Of a DNA stretch of 64,000 nt, positions 1 through 10,279 are shown piece by piece. The position numbers were made by a program, and so were the translations under genes. The stretch comes from Gari tellinella. Taxonomy: Eukaryota > Mollusca > Bivalvia > Cardiida > Psammobiidae. Every line of letters starts with the position of its first letter. The stretch's first letter is position 1. The DNA lies in NCBI GenBank assembly GCA_922989275.2, contig OV277864.1, positions 20,719,550 through 20,783,549 on the forward strand. Reading direction: 5' to 3'. A model generated the notes under the pieces. It ran no database searches, was not told where the DNA came from, and saw only the letters and a program-made list of their open reading frames with translations.

Positions 1-124
1 ATCAGGATCCAAACTGTTTGACACTCGTATCGTAATTTCTTAAGTTCAACTTCATCGAATTTTACTTAGAAACGAACTTGCAAACAACAAAACTGAAGCA
101 GACGACAATGAAACGGTGAAGGGG
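1..124. mobile_element. Family H MITE, right part (cut by window edge)
   Basis: The window opens inside the central hairpin (GGATCCAAACTGTTTGACAC) and runs to the end motif AAACGGTGAAGGGGTA. The same arrangement recurs at 41496-41681, 12340-12476 and 61850-61965. I see no coding potential. The family is inferred to be a TTAA-flanked non-autonomous element. Confidence 0.55.
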
Positions 125-375
125 TACAGTGGAGAAAACGTTATTATTTCCCAATAAACGCGTTTACGCTAAAACTATTATTTCTTTTGCAAACAGTTTG
201 GAGCCGGATCAGACGCCGGGTAACCCGGCGTCTGATCAGGCTCCTAACTGTTTGCCACCAAGATAAACATGAATTATCAAAATTGTCCAAAAGTTTCACT
301 TTTCTACGTTTTAGTGTTTTTGCGTTTGCGTTTCGTTTCGTTTAGACGGGAAAGAATAACGTTTTCTCCACTGTA
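125..375 (+). mobile_element. Family A MITE, full length (A1)
   Basis: A 251-bp element begins TACAGTGGAGAAAACG and ends with the inverted form CGTTTTCTCCACTGTA. Subterminal TTTCCC/GGGAAAG blocks and AAACGCGTTTA follow. The centre is a hairpin of about 56 bp around GACGCCGGGTAACCCGGCGTC, with GCAAACAGTTTGG/CCAAACTGTTTGCC at its base. TA at each end and CAGT termini fit Tc1/mariner-type non-autonomous elements; that assignment is inference. This sequence is the best reference for family A here. Confidence 0.85.
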
Positions 376-448
376 CACAACTCGCGGAATATTTGGCAGT
401 GTAAGGGTTATTTCAGATGATTTCATTGCAGTGAAGGGGTTTCGCAGA

Positions 449-680
449 TACAGTTGAGAAAAACGTTATTCTTTCCCATTAAACGCGTTTATGCTAAAAC
501 TATTAATTTCCAGTGCAAATAGTTCTAATCCGGCGTCTGATCTGGCTCAAAACTGTTTGCCACTCAGATTAAAATCAATTGTCAGAATTGTCAAACAGTT
601 GTTATTTACTACATTTCAGTGTTTTGCGTTTGCGTTTCTTTTGCGTTAAAACGGGAAAGTATAACGGTTTCTCCACTGTA
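449..680 (+). mobile_element. Family A MITE (A2), hairpin partly lost
   Basis: Starts TACAGTTGAGAAAAACG and ends GTTTCTCCACTGTA, with the A-family AAACGCGTTTATGCTAAAAC block. One arm of the central hairpin is reduced to CCGGCGTCTGATC. An older, diverged copy. Confidence 0.75.
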
Positions 681-868
681 ATTTGCAGGCGGGGGAAGCT
701 TAAATGATCGTTAATATTTACTTCAACAATTACATGTACTAAGCGATATGGATGGGAGTATCATGCATTGCACTTTAGCATTTTCCTGCATAAAAGTTAA
801 TGACATTGTTGACTTGCTTTATGTTCAACATTATTGTTCTGGTGAACTAGTTGTCCTTATAGGCTGGT

Positions 869-1351
869 TCAGTGGAGAAAACGCTATTCTTTCCCGTTAA
901 AATGCAAACGAAACGCAAACGCAACACACTAAACCCATTACCCCATAGCCTGATTTTAGTTTTGAAAATAGGTGACCACTTAAAGCAGGTTGAAAGTAAA
1001 GCAGATTGTGCCCTAAGGCAAATTCTGCTTTGTTTTCAGCCTGCTTTAAGCATTCATCTGCTAGTATATAGCAAATATTTCTTATGTTACATATTCAAAG
1101 CTGTATAAATTTGAACCATTTTCTACAGTGAAGGAATACATTAATGCGTAAAAAGGCGTATTTATGGGGTAATGAGTTAAATGTAGAAATTAACGATTGT
1201 TTTGACAACTCTGAATTTTGATATTAAGCAGAGTGGCAAACAGTTTATAGCCTGATAAGACGCCGGGTTACCCTCCACACCGTTTGTATTGGACATAATA
1301 GTTTTAGCGTAAACGCGTTTATTGGGAAAGAATAACAGTTTCTCCTCTGTA
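869..1351 (-). mobile_element. Family A MITE (A3) interrupted by a family F element
   Basis: A reverse-oriented family A copy (CAGTGGAGAAAACGCTATTC at the left, AACAGTTTCTCCTCTGTA at the right) is split at the position where intact copies read CACTAAAACGTAGAAA. The insert is a family F element (about 918-1176). Removing it rejoins the A consensus, so F arrived after A. Confidence 0.75.
918..1176 (+). mobile_element. Family F MITE (F1) nested in A3
   Basis: Runs from CCCATTACCCCATAGCCTG to GGGGTAATGAGTTAAA. It carries a shortened central hairpin of the TTAAAGCAGGTTGAAAG type and the CATGAATAT/GGAATA segment shared by other F copies. The ends fit insertion at a TTAA/TAAA target. Confidence 0.65.
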
Positions 1352-1514
1352 AATAGCTTCCATCTACAGCCTATTCGACATTCTTCTTTTTCACGCACGC
1401 GCTTATGCTCAATGAACTATTTCTTATGTTTTTAAATTGTATATGTAGCCTGCTCAATCACCGTGTAACTCGGCGTCTGATCAAACTCCAAACAGTTTGC
1501 CAGTCAGATTGAAA

Positions 1515-1809
1515 TACAGTAAAACCCCTCTAAACCGGAACCTCAAAAAACTGGAATTCTCTCTAAACCGGACAAAAACGTTGGCCCCGTTCCAACCCTT
1601 CTTTATATATTCATGAATATGTATCACCAGAAATAGTTTCTATATTCTAGCAAATGATAGCTTAAAGCAGGTTGAAAGTAAAGCAGAATGCGCCTGCTTT
1701 AAGTGATCAGCTATCTTCCATACTAGAAACAAGCTATGGGTTAAAACCCCTCTAAACCGGAAATTTATGTTGTCCCCACACATGTCCGGTTTAGAGGGGT
1801 TTCACTGTA
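1515..1809 (+). mobile_element. Family B MITE (B1)
   Basis: Inverted termini are TACAGTAAAACCCCTCTAAA at the left and GAGGGGTTTCACTGTA at the right. The unit CTCTAAACCGGA is tiled several times in each arm. The core TTAAAGCAGGTTGAAAG hairpin is present but lacks one arm. TA at both ends. Confidence 0.8.
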
Positions 1810-2339
1810 ATTCGAAAAGTTAACAAATTGCAACTTTCCACATGTTACATGATACTGAATTGCGATGTGTTTCGTTTGAGTTTAAAACAGGGCAAATAAC
1901 GTCTTCTTCACTATGACGTTGAACATGTTTTGTAAAACACCCGATTACAACTAAAACTTCTTGTACTTGTAAATACATGTATACCTATCTGGCATCTTGA
2001 CATAATTCTATTGATTATTGCTAATTTTACACAAATGACATTACTCTATCGTTGTAAATACAACGCTGACTTTCATCCTTAAACTACGTGGCTACATGTA
2101 GTACATTGATCTTTCTTAATAAACTCGACTGTGCTGAAACAAAGATACCAACCGCAAAACATTTTTGCCTCTTACTAAATAGCACGGCGTCTTATCTGTC
2201 TACAAACTGTTTTCCATCGAGATATAAGAATATCCTTTTATTTTCACATTTTATTTTTGCATTTTTATGGAACTTCGTGCAAACGAGAAATCCTAACAAC
2301 TGCCACACTGCATTTTCCGGGTCTGTATATGAATATAGA
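1810..2339. other. Unassigned stretch with decayed repeat fragments
   Basis: About 1850-1915 contains a weak family A half (GTTTAAAACAGGGCAAATAA). I recognise nothing in the rest. No defensible coding region. Confidence 0.4.
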
Positions 2340-2537
2340 TACAGTCTAACTTCGATAACTCGAAGTCACTTAACTCGAACTATCCGATTTTTCGAAACGT
2401 GAAATGTCTTATTTCAAGTTCGGTTAAGGCGTACATAGACCCGTGTTTCAAAGTAAAACGCGGCATAGCCGCGTTTTAACTTTGAAATACGGGTATGTTC
2501 GGCTTAACCGAGTTCGGGATATCGAAGTTCGACTGTA
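2340..2537 (+). mobile_element. Family E MITE (E1)
   Basis: TIRs are TACAGTCTAACTTCGATAAC and ATATCGAAGTTCGACTGTA. The centre is a near-perfect palindrome (TTTCAAAGTAAAACGCGGC ... GCCGCGTTTTAACTTTGAAA). TA-flanked, about 198 bp. Pogo/Tigger-like ends are an inference from the CAGT start and TA target. Confidence 0.8.
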
Positions 2538-3111
2538 CAATGTACTAAATCGAAATTTTGCCTTGATAATGGGTACTTAATCAAAAGCGTACCACATATA
2601 ACGCTTTCACCAATTTGCTAGAAAAGTGTCACCATTAATTTAAGCCCTTAAATTTCCTAACTCTGAGTACATTGGTCATTTAAACTTAAATGTTAAAAGT
2701 TTGGGACTAATCAGAAGCTATGTAACTTATTACGATATTGATTTCGTTAATAAACCTCAAATTTAAAATTGAGAAATAAAGATTGACGGCCATTGTTTCA
2801 AGCAGATGGCGCCATGACATTGAATGGGTTAAAATAGTGTGGATTACGCAGACAAATTAGAAACAAACATTTCTACATTTTGAAAAATCGTATTTGGGAA
2901 TTTTCTACCACTTCTAATACTACTAATACACTACTACTATGTGACCTATTTCACCACTATAACTACTTTAACCCATTTGCGCCCAGTGAAAGTATTTGTT
3001 GTATGGCTATAGGAAACCTTTGTTCATATATAATTATATATTCCAACAAGCATACATGGGCAGTTCATTGTAATATCCAGGCATACATCTGTTATTTATT
3101 GTCACAACTAC
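2538..3111. other. No recognisable feature
   Basis: AT-rich unique-looking DNA between two family E copies. Short open frames here have no recognisable domain or repeat counterpart. Confidence 0.4.
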
Positions 3112-3314
3112 ACTAAAAACTCGGTTGTGCGAACTCGCGTTAGTTCGTACATACCCATATTTCAAAGTTAAAATGTGGCTAAGCCACATTTTAACTTTGA
3201 AATACGGGCATGTTCAACTTAAGCGAGATCTACTTATCAAAATTCAATTTACGAAATACATGTACTGGTTAGATCAATTTAAGCGAGTTAGAAGTATCGA
3301 GTTTCGACTCTACA
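3112..3314 (+). mobile_element. Family E MITE (E2), diverged
   Basis: It retains the central palindrome (TTTCAAAGTTAAAATGTGGC/GCCACATTTTAACTTTGAAA) and the right end ATCGAGTTTCGACTCTAC. The left terminus has decayed. Confidence 0.65.
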
Positions 3315-3407
3315 ACTAAAAGAAATTTTAAATGCATTCCTTTCATGATACAAATGTACAACCTTATCACTCATATTGCTCTGTTCTAGGTACATAATTG
3401 ATATATT

Positions 3408-3600
3408 TGCCATATGTTCATCTGGTTTGGAGCCGTCTGTACTGTTGAAGAGCAATCCATCTAGGAATAACTCAGACAAAGATAGTCAATAAATGTATAA
3501 ATGCAATTTACAGTAAGAATACTCACTTACAGCCGGGTGTTTCCTTAACCAGAATTCCTGTGCACATTCGAGATCAGATAAGACGCCACCCAATTACCGT
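3408..3600. repeat. Dispersed duplicate segment, copy 1
   Basis: Matches 38028-38215 over about 190 bp by eye (shared blocks CATATGTTCATCT, GCAATCCATCTAGGAATAAC, CACTTACAG). It is not part of any MITE family listed here. The minus strand of both copies encodes a similar short peptide beginning LSELFLDGLL. Its nature is unknown. Confidence 0.6.
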
Positions 3601-3832
3601 GAAGAAAACGTTATTCCTTCCCAATAACGGAGTTAAATAAACTACACTGAAACAATTATTTCCATAGTAAAGAGTTTTGAGTCTGATCAACGGCTCAAAA
3701 TGTTTGCCACTAAGATTAAAATGAGACGTTAAAATTACAAGATAGTTGTCATTTTCCCCATTTTATTTCATTGTGTTAGCGTTTCGTTTGCATGTAAAAA
3801 TGAGAAAGACTAACGCCCTCTCCACTCTATGA
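3593..3832 (+). mobile_element. Family A MITE (A4), decayed
   Basis: Starts near GTGAAGAAAACGTTATTCC and ends ACGCCCTCTCCACTCTATG. The hairpin is reduced to a GTCTGATCAACGGC remnant. Confidence 0.6.
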
Positions 3833-3906
3833 TATATTCGAGATTTCCTATGCACTACACAATCAGATAAGCAACTATTCAATTACCAACATATTCTGTA
3901 TAAATA

Positions 3907-4279
3907 TACAGTAAAACCCCTCTAAACCGGAACATCTAAATACCGGAATTCTCTCTAAACCGGACAAAAACTCTGGTCCCGTTTCTCACCCATTTTTACG
4001 CCTTTTATTTATTCCTTCACTGAAGAAAGTACATTCATGAACATATATCATCAGAACTATTTTCTATATTCTAGCAGATGATAGCTTAAAGCAGGTTGAC
4101 AGTAAAGCAGAATGCGCCTTAAGGCGCATTCTGCTTTACTTTCAACCTGCTTTAATTGGTCAGCTACCTTCCATACTAGAAACAAGCTATGGGTTAAAAC
4201 CCCTCTAAACCGGAAACCCCTCTAAACCGGATGTTTTTGTTGTCTCCACACATGTCCGGTTTAGAGGGGTTTCACTGTA
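3907..4279 (-). mobile_element. Family B MITE (B2) with complete core hairpin
   Basis: TA-flanked, with ends TACAGTAAAACCCCTCTAAA and GAGGGGTTTCACTGTA. The core is a perfect palindrome of about 70 bp centred on GCGCCTTAAGGCGC. The right arm holds a tandem duplication of CCCCTCTAAACCGGA next to the family F end GGGTTAAAA. Confidence 0.85.
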
Positions 4280-4299
4280 TTCTGTTCATAATCAGATCA

Positions 4300-4540
4300 A
4301 CACTGAGAAACACGTCCAGTTACTCACAAAATGCGTTTTTGCTAAACCAATAAATCTATTGCAAACACTGCAGGTCCAGATACAGCGGATAGGACCTTAT
4401 TTTTTCCCTTTCGGACACTTTTAATCGAAGCGCAAACGTAAAGCAATAAGATGTTTTTAAAAGTTCTAACGATTTATTTTATTCTAAGTGACAAATAATT
4501 TGAAGCCTGATCAGACGCCGGGTTATCATCCACTGTAATA
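4300..4540. mobile_element. Two decayed family A fragments head to tail
   Basis: The first fragment (about 4302-4382) reads like the left half of A, with GCAAACACTGCAGGTCCAG in place of the hairpin base. The second (about 4384-4538) is in reverse orientation and keeps CTGATCAGACGCCGGGTTA and ATCCACTGTA. Confidence 0.5.
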
Positions 4541-4544
4541 CGAA

Positions 4545-4668
4545 TAGTAACTATGCACCAGAAGATTTTCATAGTATTTGTCTCCCAGATTTTAACAAAT
4601 CGTCTACATTTCAAGGACCAGTCGTTTCTACAGTTTTGTTGTTACAATACGTTTGCTTTACGTTTCGT
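4545..4668 (+). mobile_element. Family A half copy invaded by F2
   Basis: Carries the right half of A (CAAATCGTCTACATTTCAAG, TTTGCTTTACGTTTCGTT) up to the TTTAA of the consensus GTTTAAACGGG. There family F begins. Confidence 0.5.
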
Positions 4669-4867
4669 TTTAACCCATTACCTGATAACCTTTTTCTAGT
4701 ATTGAAGATAGTTGACTACTTTCAGCCTGCTTTAAGCTATCCTGTGTTAGAATATAGAAAATATTCCCTATAATATATATTCATGACTGATTAAATTGGA
4801 ACTATTATCTTTAGCGGAGGAATAAATCATATTCGCTAAAAGGCGCTTCTATGGGGTAAAGGGTTAA
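4669..4867 (+). mobile_element. Family F MITE (F2)
   Basis: Starts TTTAACCCATTACCTGATAA and ends TATGGGGTAAAGGGTTAAA. Only one arm of the core hairpin (TTTCAGCCTGCTTTAAGC) remains. TTAA stands at both ends. Confidence 0.7.
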
Positions 4868-5131
4868 AGGTAAATAAATATGACTCCCCTACATCATCAT
4901 GTGTCGAAATATTGTCAGTTTATGACCGAATCTCTACAATAACTACGTAAAACCTTATTTTCCATATTTAACCTCTCCACTGCAATGACTCCATCAATTT
5001 TAAACACTTGTCGTCTTGTTTTTATTTGAGTTACATGTAAGACATATTGAAAGGGGTGTCTAACAGATCGCAAATGGCCAATGTATTGGTGGTAAGGTAG
5101 TGAAGAGGTCAAACGATTAAGATATGTTAAG

Positions 5132-5335
5132 CTACTCAGTACTGGTATCCATTGGTACCCACAGCAATGCAACAAAACTGCCAAGACCTGGGTGCTTAAC
5201 AATATCGTTTTTATGGCCACTCCCAATGGTGATTATGTCCATTGCAATTGTATTGTCTGAATATATGACCAAGGGAACTGTACACACTGGGGCTAGCCAA
5301 CGTGACAGTGGATGAGAGAGATGGAGATTTGCCAC
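5132..5335 (-). pseudogene. Unrecognised open frame, possible RNase H-like retroelement remnant
   Basis: A 67-codon open frame on the minus strand contains VIYSDNTIAMDI followed by a GSGHKND stretch. That is reminiscent of the SDN...GS motif in RNase H domains of DIRS-like and other retroelements. Flanking frames are broken and no RT motif is visible. I hold this very loosely; it may be chance. Confidence 0.15.
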
Positions 5336-5486
5336 GCAATTTGTGAATATTCAGACAAGCGGTAAGTTGTTATTGTCAGCGTTAATAAAATTTCGTGAGA
5401 TATACAGCGTGTATACCACAAGGTTCAAATGTAAATTGAGTAATTGATCCAACTATTTATTGCTCACATTTTATATGACAGTATTA

Positions 5487-5842
5487 GAGTGTTCCCTCTC
5501 TACAACGGCCCTCCTAACAACGACTCTCTCCTTACAACGACCATTGCCGTTGTCCCCAAAACAAGACAATTATATGTCTAATAATTCCACGTCTGCAATA
5601 TCGTCTGCTTAAAACTGTCGTCTGCTGTTTTTCTATAGGACATTTTGACAGAAAAAACTTAATGACGAGTGACACACAGCTTGAATCCAGATCAGACGCC
5701 GCGTCACGCGGCGTCTGATCTGGATTCAAGCTGTTTGCAAATGTAAGCAAATTTCCCTCTCCATACATGTAACGACTCCCTCCGAACAACGCACATAATC
5801 TGTGTCTCCCATTGGGTGTCGTTGTAAATAGGGAGCGTTGTA
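5487..5842 (+). mobile_element. Family D MITE (D1)
   Basis: Left end GTGTTCCCTCTCTACAACGG, right end GTAAATAGGGAGCGTTGTA. The centre is a long hairpin on GATCAGACGCCGCGTCACGCGGCG with TTGAATCCA/TGGATTCAA arms. Imperfect repeats of ACAACGACTC-like units tile both arms. Confidence 0.8.
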
Positions 5843-5865
5843 TTATCAATTGCCTTTTGTAGAGT

Positions 5866-6215
5866 GTAGAGAACGTTATGTGTAGTCTTTTTCAAACAAT
5901 GCATTTAACCCTTTACCTGATAGCCAATTTCTAGTATGTACTTAAGATAGGTGACTACTTAAAGCAGATAGAAAGTAAAGCAGAATGCGCCTTAGGGCGC
6001 ATTCTGCTTTACTTTCAGCCTGCTTTAAGCTATCATGTGCTATAATATAGAAAATATTCCCCATAATACATATTCATTACTGATTAAATTGGAACTACTT
6101 TCTTCAGCGGATGAATAAATTATATTCGCTAAAAGGCGCTTCTATTGGGGAAAGGGTTAAACGAAGAACAATAATTTCCATTGCAAACAGTCTGAAGTCA
6201 GACTCAACGTGCAAT
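5866..6215 (+). mobile_element. Family A fragment interrupted by F3
   Basis: Left piece GTAGAGAACGTTATGTGTAG up to GCATTTAA, right piece AATAATTTCCATTGCAAAC. Excising F3 restores the A order around the AAACGCGTTTA block. The hairpin is lost. Confidence 0.5.
5904..6161 (+). mobile_element. Family F MITE (F3)
   Basis: Bounded by TTTAACCCTTTACCTGATAG and GGGGAAAGGGTTAAAC, with the complete core palindrome centred on GCGCCTTAGGGCGC. TTAA at both ends. Confidence 0.75.
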
Positions 6216-6269
6216 AATATGACTATGCATTTAAAATCACTTTAAGTAAGGGTTGGTTATTTTGAAAAG

Positions 6270-6400
6270 ACAGTAAAACTCCTCTGTTACGATCACTGGA
6301 TTGTGTTAATTACAATATATTAGGTGTTTACAATAGGCGACTGCTGAAAGCAAGATGACAGTAAAACAGGAGCCTTCTAGTTTATTGTTACCAGTAACCC
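6270..6400 (+). mobile_element. Family C MITE fragment
   Basis: CAGTAAAACTCCTCTGTTAC, then a one-armed core (GCAAGATGACAGTAAAACAG). The right half is absent. Confidence 0.5.
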
Positions 6401-6587
6401 ACAAATAATTACCTATATTTGATGCAAAACGTGTTCATTCTTCACAACGCTGCTGTGCAATTAAAATTATGCAATACATCAGGGGTCCAGATAAAATGCA
6501 GCAAACGGAACAAATAGAACAGTTTCGCCATCTTATCGACATCAACTTCTATGATGTAAAACACGTTAGAAACATCCCAAAGAGACG

Positions 6588-6675
6588 ACTCTTATGAGTA
6601 GTCACACCATAACATTTAATGCAGAAATTAAGACTTCAGTTTTTGAAATACTTTCCATATCTGGAGCCATGCATA
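6588..6675 (+). repeat. Dispersed segment shared with 57950-58032
   Basis: ATGAGTAGTCACACCATA...GCAGAAATTAAGACTTC...TTTGAAATACT...CTGGAGCC recurs on the opposite strand at 57950-58032. In both copies the frame is open from ATG (MSS-x-TI...NAEIK...FEIL...GA). Identity unknown. Confidence 0.5.
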
Positions 6676-6694
6676 TACATGCTATACGGCTAAG

Positions 6695-6890
6695 TACAGT
6701 GGAGAATGTGTTATTCTTTCCCAATAAACGCGTTTACGCTAAAACTATTATTTGCAGTGCAAACTGTTTGCCACCAAGATAAACATGAAATATCAGAATT
6801 GTCCAAAAGTTGTACTTTTCTACGTTTTAGTGCTTTGCGTTTGCGTACGTTTGCGTTTAAACGGGAAAGAATAACAGATTCTCCACTGTA
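6695..6890 (+). mobile_element. Family A MITE (A6), hairpin cleanly deleted
   Basis: Intact ends TACAGTGGAGAATGTG and GATTCTCCACTGTA. Where A1 has a hairpin of about 56 bp, this copy reads GTGCAAACTGTTTGCCACC: the two hairpin bases are joined exactly. Confidence 0.85.
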
Positions 6891-7205
6891 TATCGTCAAA
6901 CGAAATGCCAAACATAATCACCGGCAATAAATCTACAATTATAATACTCCAGAATTAATCACAAAATTGTAGCGATATAATCCTTAAGTCAGAAAGACTT
7001 TGTGCACATAAAACTAGAAAACTAAATCCCATATGAATAATGTTCGAAATTCTGTCAAATTAATTTAGACAAATACAACGATTTATAGTGCATACATGGG
7101 AACAGAATGAGTGTTGTCATTAATCATAGTAAAATATAATGAATCTATTTACCATGCATAACTAAGAATTTATTATTGCAGTTGGCGTATTTACTGGTAT
7201 AAAGT

Positions 7206-7457
7206 TACAGTGATGAAGAAGCGTTATTCTTTCCCAATAAACGCGTTTACACTAAAACTATTATTTCTATTGCAAACAGTTTGGAGCCAGATCAGACGCC
7301 GGGTAACCCGGCGTCTGATCAGGCTCCAAACTGTTTGCCACCAAGATAAACATGAAATATCAGAATTGTCCAAAAGTTGTACTTTTCTACGTTTTAGCGC
7401 TTTGCGTTTGCGTACGTTTGCGTTTAAACGGGAAAGAATAACACATTCTCCACTGTA
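7206..7457 (+). mobile_element. Family A MITE (A7), full length
   Basis: TACAGTGATGAAGAAGCG to ACACATTCTCCACTGTA, about 252 bp, with the complete hairpin and a GCGTTTGCGTACGTTTGCG repeat in the right arm. Confidence 0.85.
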
Positions 7458-7837
7458 ATTATTTCCAATGCAAATAAAATGTAATGTAAATGTAATACAG
7501 TAAAATCGTCGCCTTATTCTTATAATGAGCTATCTACATTTTTACAGTTTCGAGAAAAACGCCTTCCAACATTCAAAGTGTGTTATTTCATTAATTCTTC
7601 GTCTTTTTTAGATTAAAAACATATGAAAGACTTTGCACATTTCTATAACCAAACACAATAACAGTCTCATTCATCAAATAGTTTTTCCATCATTGTAATT
7701 TTGAAGATAGGTCAAAATTCAAATTTTTTTTTTCAGTATTATACTGAGCTATCAACAAATATCTGGACATATAGTAATATTTACATTCACCCTGTAAAGT
7801 CTCTATGTAATCGTATTAAAAATATGCAGGTCGATAT
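7458..7837. other. Unassigned; last 60 bp copied inverted inside the next element
   Basis: No gene seen. The stretch about 7780-7832 (TTCACCCTGTAAAGTCTC...) reappears inverted at about 8872-8925, in the middle of the foldback element that begins at 7838. Confidence 0.5.
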
Positions 7838-9569
7838 AGGAATAAACAACATCTTTTTGACGTTCATGACGGTATGACTACATTAGCTTCGCAGGGGGTA
7901 AGTTTTTTAAACGCCCGAAGGGCGTTTTCAAATAAACTTACCCCCCGAAGCTAATGTAGTCATACCGTCATGAGCGGCAAAAAGATGTTGTTTATTCCTT
8001 ATATTTATATTTTTATTTTCTGTCATCCATTTAATGTGTAGTTTGACCAGATTTGTTTTCATGTATATGAATATATCATATACCGGCCAAATGGGTTTGA
8101 TAGATGTAATATCGATGTAATAGCCATTCCAGTTTCTAAATATGGTGTCAAAAGTAGTCCTTACTACATGTACTGTATTTACATGATAACTTCAGGGTTT
8201 TACGCAGTAAACTTTCTCGCTGTGCTTTAAGAACGCTCGTAAGAAACTAAAACAAAACTTTCAATCTGAATATCCATTATCAAAGCATATTTTAAACAAT
8301 TAGGTGGCGCAAGTTTTTATACACGCTTTACACATAGCAACGTGAATAGCAACGCTGAAATGCGACTTCACAGTCAGCGTGTACACACACCCGCGGCTAT
8401 CCGTGGCATATCCAATACACATAGGCTAGTTTCAATATGTCATAACGGAACATTACGTTACCAATTTAGTAAGTGTGAATGCATTATTTTGTGTTTGAGC
8501 GACTTTCCTATGTAATTCTGGTGAACAAATTGTTTGAACTTGTCAATTTCAAACCGTAATTGGAAGACAACTTGTCTAATCTATAAATAGAACACTCGGA
8601 GAAGGGAGAGAACGCGTACAGCTTTAATGACGGAGCGTAATATGATAACCTTCCTTAAAAACAGTATTTAATTTTTTTATCGCAATTTGATTTTAATTGA
8701 ACTGTCTGCGACTTTAAATAGGGGTTTCGAGATACCCAAACGGATAATCTAAAAGTAGATCTTAACTTGGTCGATATCTCTCCGCCGTAAGGAAGATTTT
8801 CTTCGCGGCGAAGACTCCGCCCTCTTTCTAACTGGCTGGAACCGGATTCGATTCGTAGGTTCATCGAGAATTGACCTGCATATTTTTAATACGATTACAT
8901 AGAGACTTTACAAGGTGAATGTAAATATTTCTCGATGAACCTACACTTCGAAACTGGTTTTAGCCAGTTCGGATTTCGCCCGTGCTATTCGTGGACATCT
9001 TCAAATAGACTAAATCGGGCACTTAACACTAAGCTCCCATTGGTCGATGGTCATATGACACTAGCGGAGTGATACAGACCCATAGGTCGTTGCCATCGCG
9101 TTGCTATGTGTGTAAATGGGTTAAGAACACAACCGCGACCTGTATTTTTAGAATGTGCTTTGGCAATAGATATTCAAGTTGCACTGTTATTTGTTTGCCT
9201 TGTAAGTCTTTTCCATTCACAGAGAGAAAAATTACTGGAAAAAATCCTGAATTTGTAATACAGTTAGAGTACATGTAGTTGGGACTACTTTCTCACCATA
9301 TTTAGAAACTGGAATGGCTATTACATCGACATTACATCTATCAAACCTCTTTGACCGGTATATGATAAATTCTTATACAGAAAAACAAATCTGGCCAATA
9401 AACACATTAAATTGACAAGACAGAAAATATAAATATAAGGAATAAACAACATCTCTTTGTCGCTCATGACGGTATGACTACATTAGTTTCTGGGCGTTTA
9501 CGAAATTTACCCCCTGCAAAGCTAATGTAGTCATACCGTCATGAACGTCAAAAATATGTTGTTTATTCC
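7838..9569. mobile_element. 1.7-kb foldback element with long inverted arms
   Basis: The ends are GGAATAAACAACATCTTTTT and its inverse ATGTTGTTTATTCC, each flanked by TATA. The outermost ~160 bp (left) and ~135 bp (right) are themselves palindromes (CATGACGGTATGACTACATT...AATGTAGTCATACCGTCATG). Inside, 8030-8160 pairs with 9294-9415 (ATTACATC...CATTCCAGTTTCTAAATATG), and 8270-8360 pairs more loosely with 9085-9190. The arms are thus about 500 bp. The centre (about 8370-9050) holds a smaller inverted repeat (GGTTCATCGAGAA/TTCTCGATGAACC). No transposase frame seen. Non-autonomous; superfamily unknown. Confidence 0.75.
8826..8976. repeat. Inner inverted repeat in foldback centre
   Basis: AACTGGCTGGAACC...GTAGGTTCATCGAGAA is matched in inverse by TTTCTCGATGAACCTAC...GGTTTTAGCCAGTT. 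The loop is the inverted copy of the sequence left of the element. Confidence 0.65.
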
Positions 9570-10032
9570 TATATTATCATGTATAAATCTGTATGCTCTG
9601 ATCACATTTACGGTTATGCCCGTATTCTTCACTTGTTATATACCTGACATGGCATGGCACGGAAGCTGTGGCTCAATCTTTTAGTTTCGAGATAGCTCAG
9701 TGTAATATTACAAATATTTAGCCCATATGAGGATACCGCAAAATATGATTGTATACATAACTGTCACGTGCTTAATGACTGAAACGTGATTGGATAATAC
9801 TTCTAAGGATTATAAATTAAGTATTATAGTGCTGCAACTCCAGGACATAGCTTAGTTTATCATTGATAAATGTTTGAGAATCATGGAGGAGGCGGTAACT
9901 TTGAAACTAGGCGCTAAATCCATTTTCTGTTTGCACCTGGTGACAGTTCACTTTTAGACGAAAACAACGATGTATATATCTCAATATTTCCAAAAAATGT
10001 AGATAGCGCACTATAAGACTAAGGCGACGAAA
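9570..10032. other. No recognisable feature
   Basis: AT-rich. No repeat family or coding region recognised. Confidence 0.35.
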
Positions 10033-10259
10033 TACACCGCTATTCTTTCCCGTTTAAACGAAACGCAAAACAATAAAATGTAGTAAATAACATTTTTTTG
10101 ACAAGTCGACCATTGATTTTATCTGAATGGCAAACAGTTAGGAGCAAGATCAGACGCCGGGTAACCCGGCGTCTGATCTGACTCCAAACTGTTTGCATTA
10201 GAAATATTAGTTTTAGCGTAAACGCGTTTATTGGGAAAGAATAACGTTATTCCACTGTA
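10033..10259 (-). mobile_element. Family A MITE (A8)
   Basis: Reverse orientation. The complete hairpin (GATCAGACGCCGGGTAACC) and right end AACGTTATTCCACTGTA are present; the left terminus is eroded (ACACCGCTATTCTTTCCCG). Confidence 0.75.
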
Positions 10260-10279
10260 ACAGTGATAACCCTTTTAAA

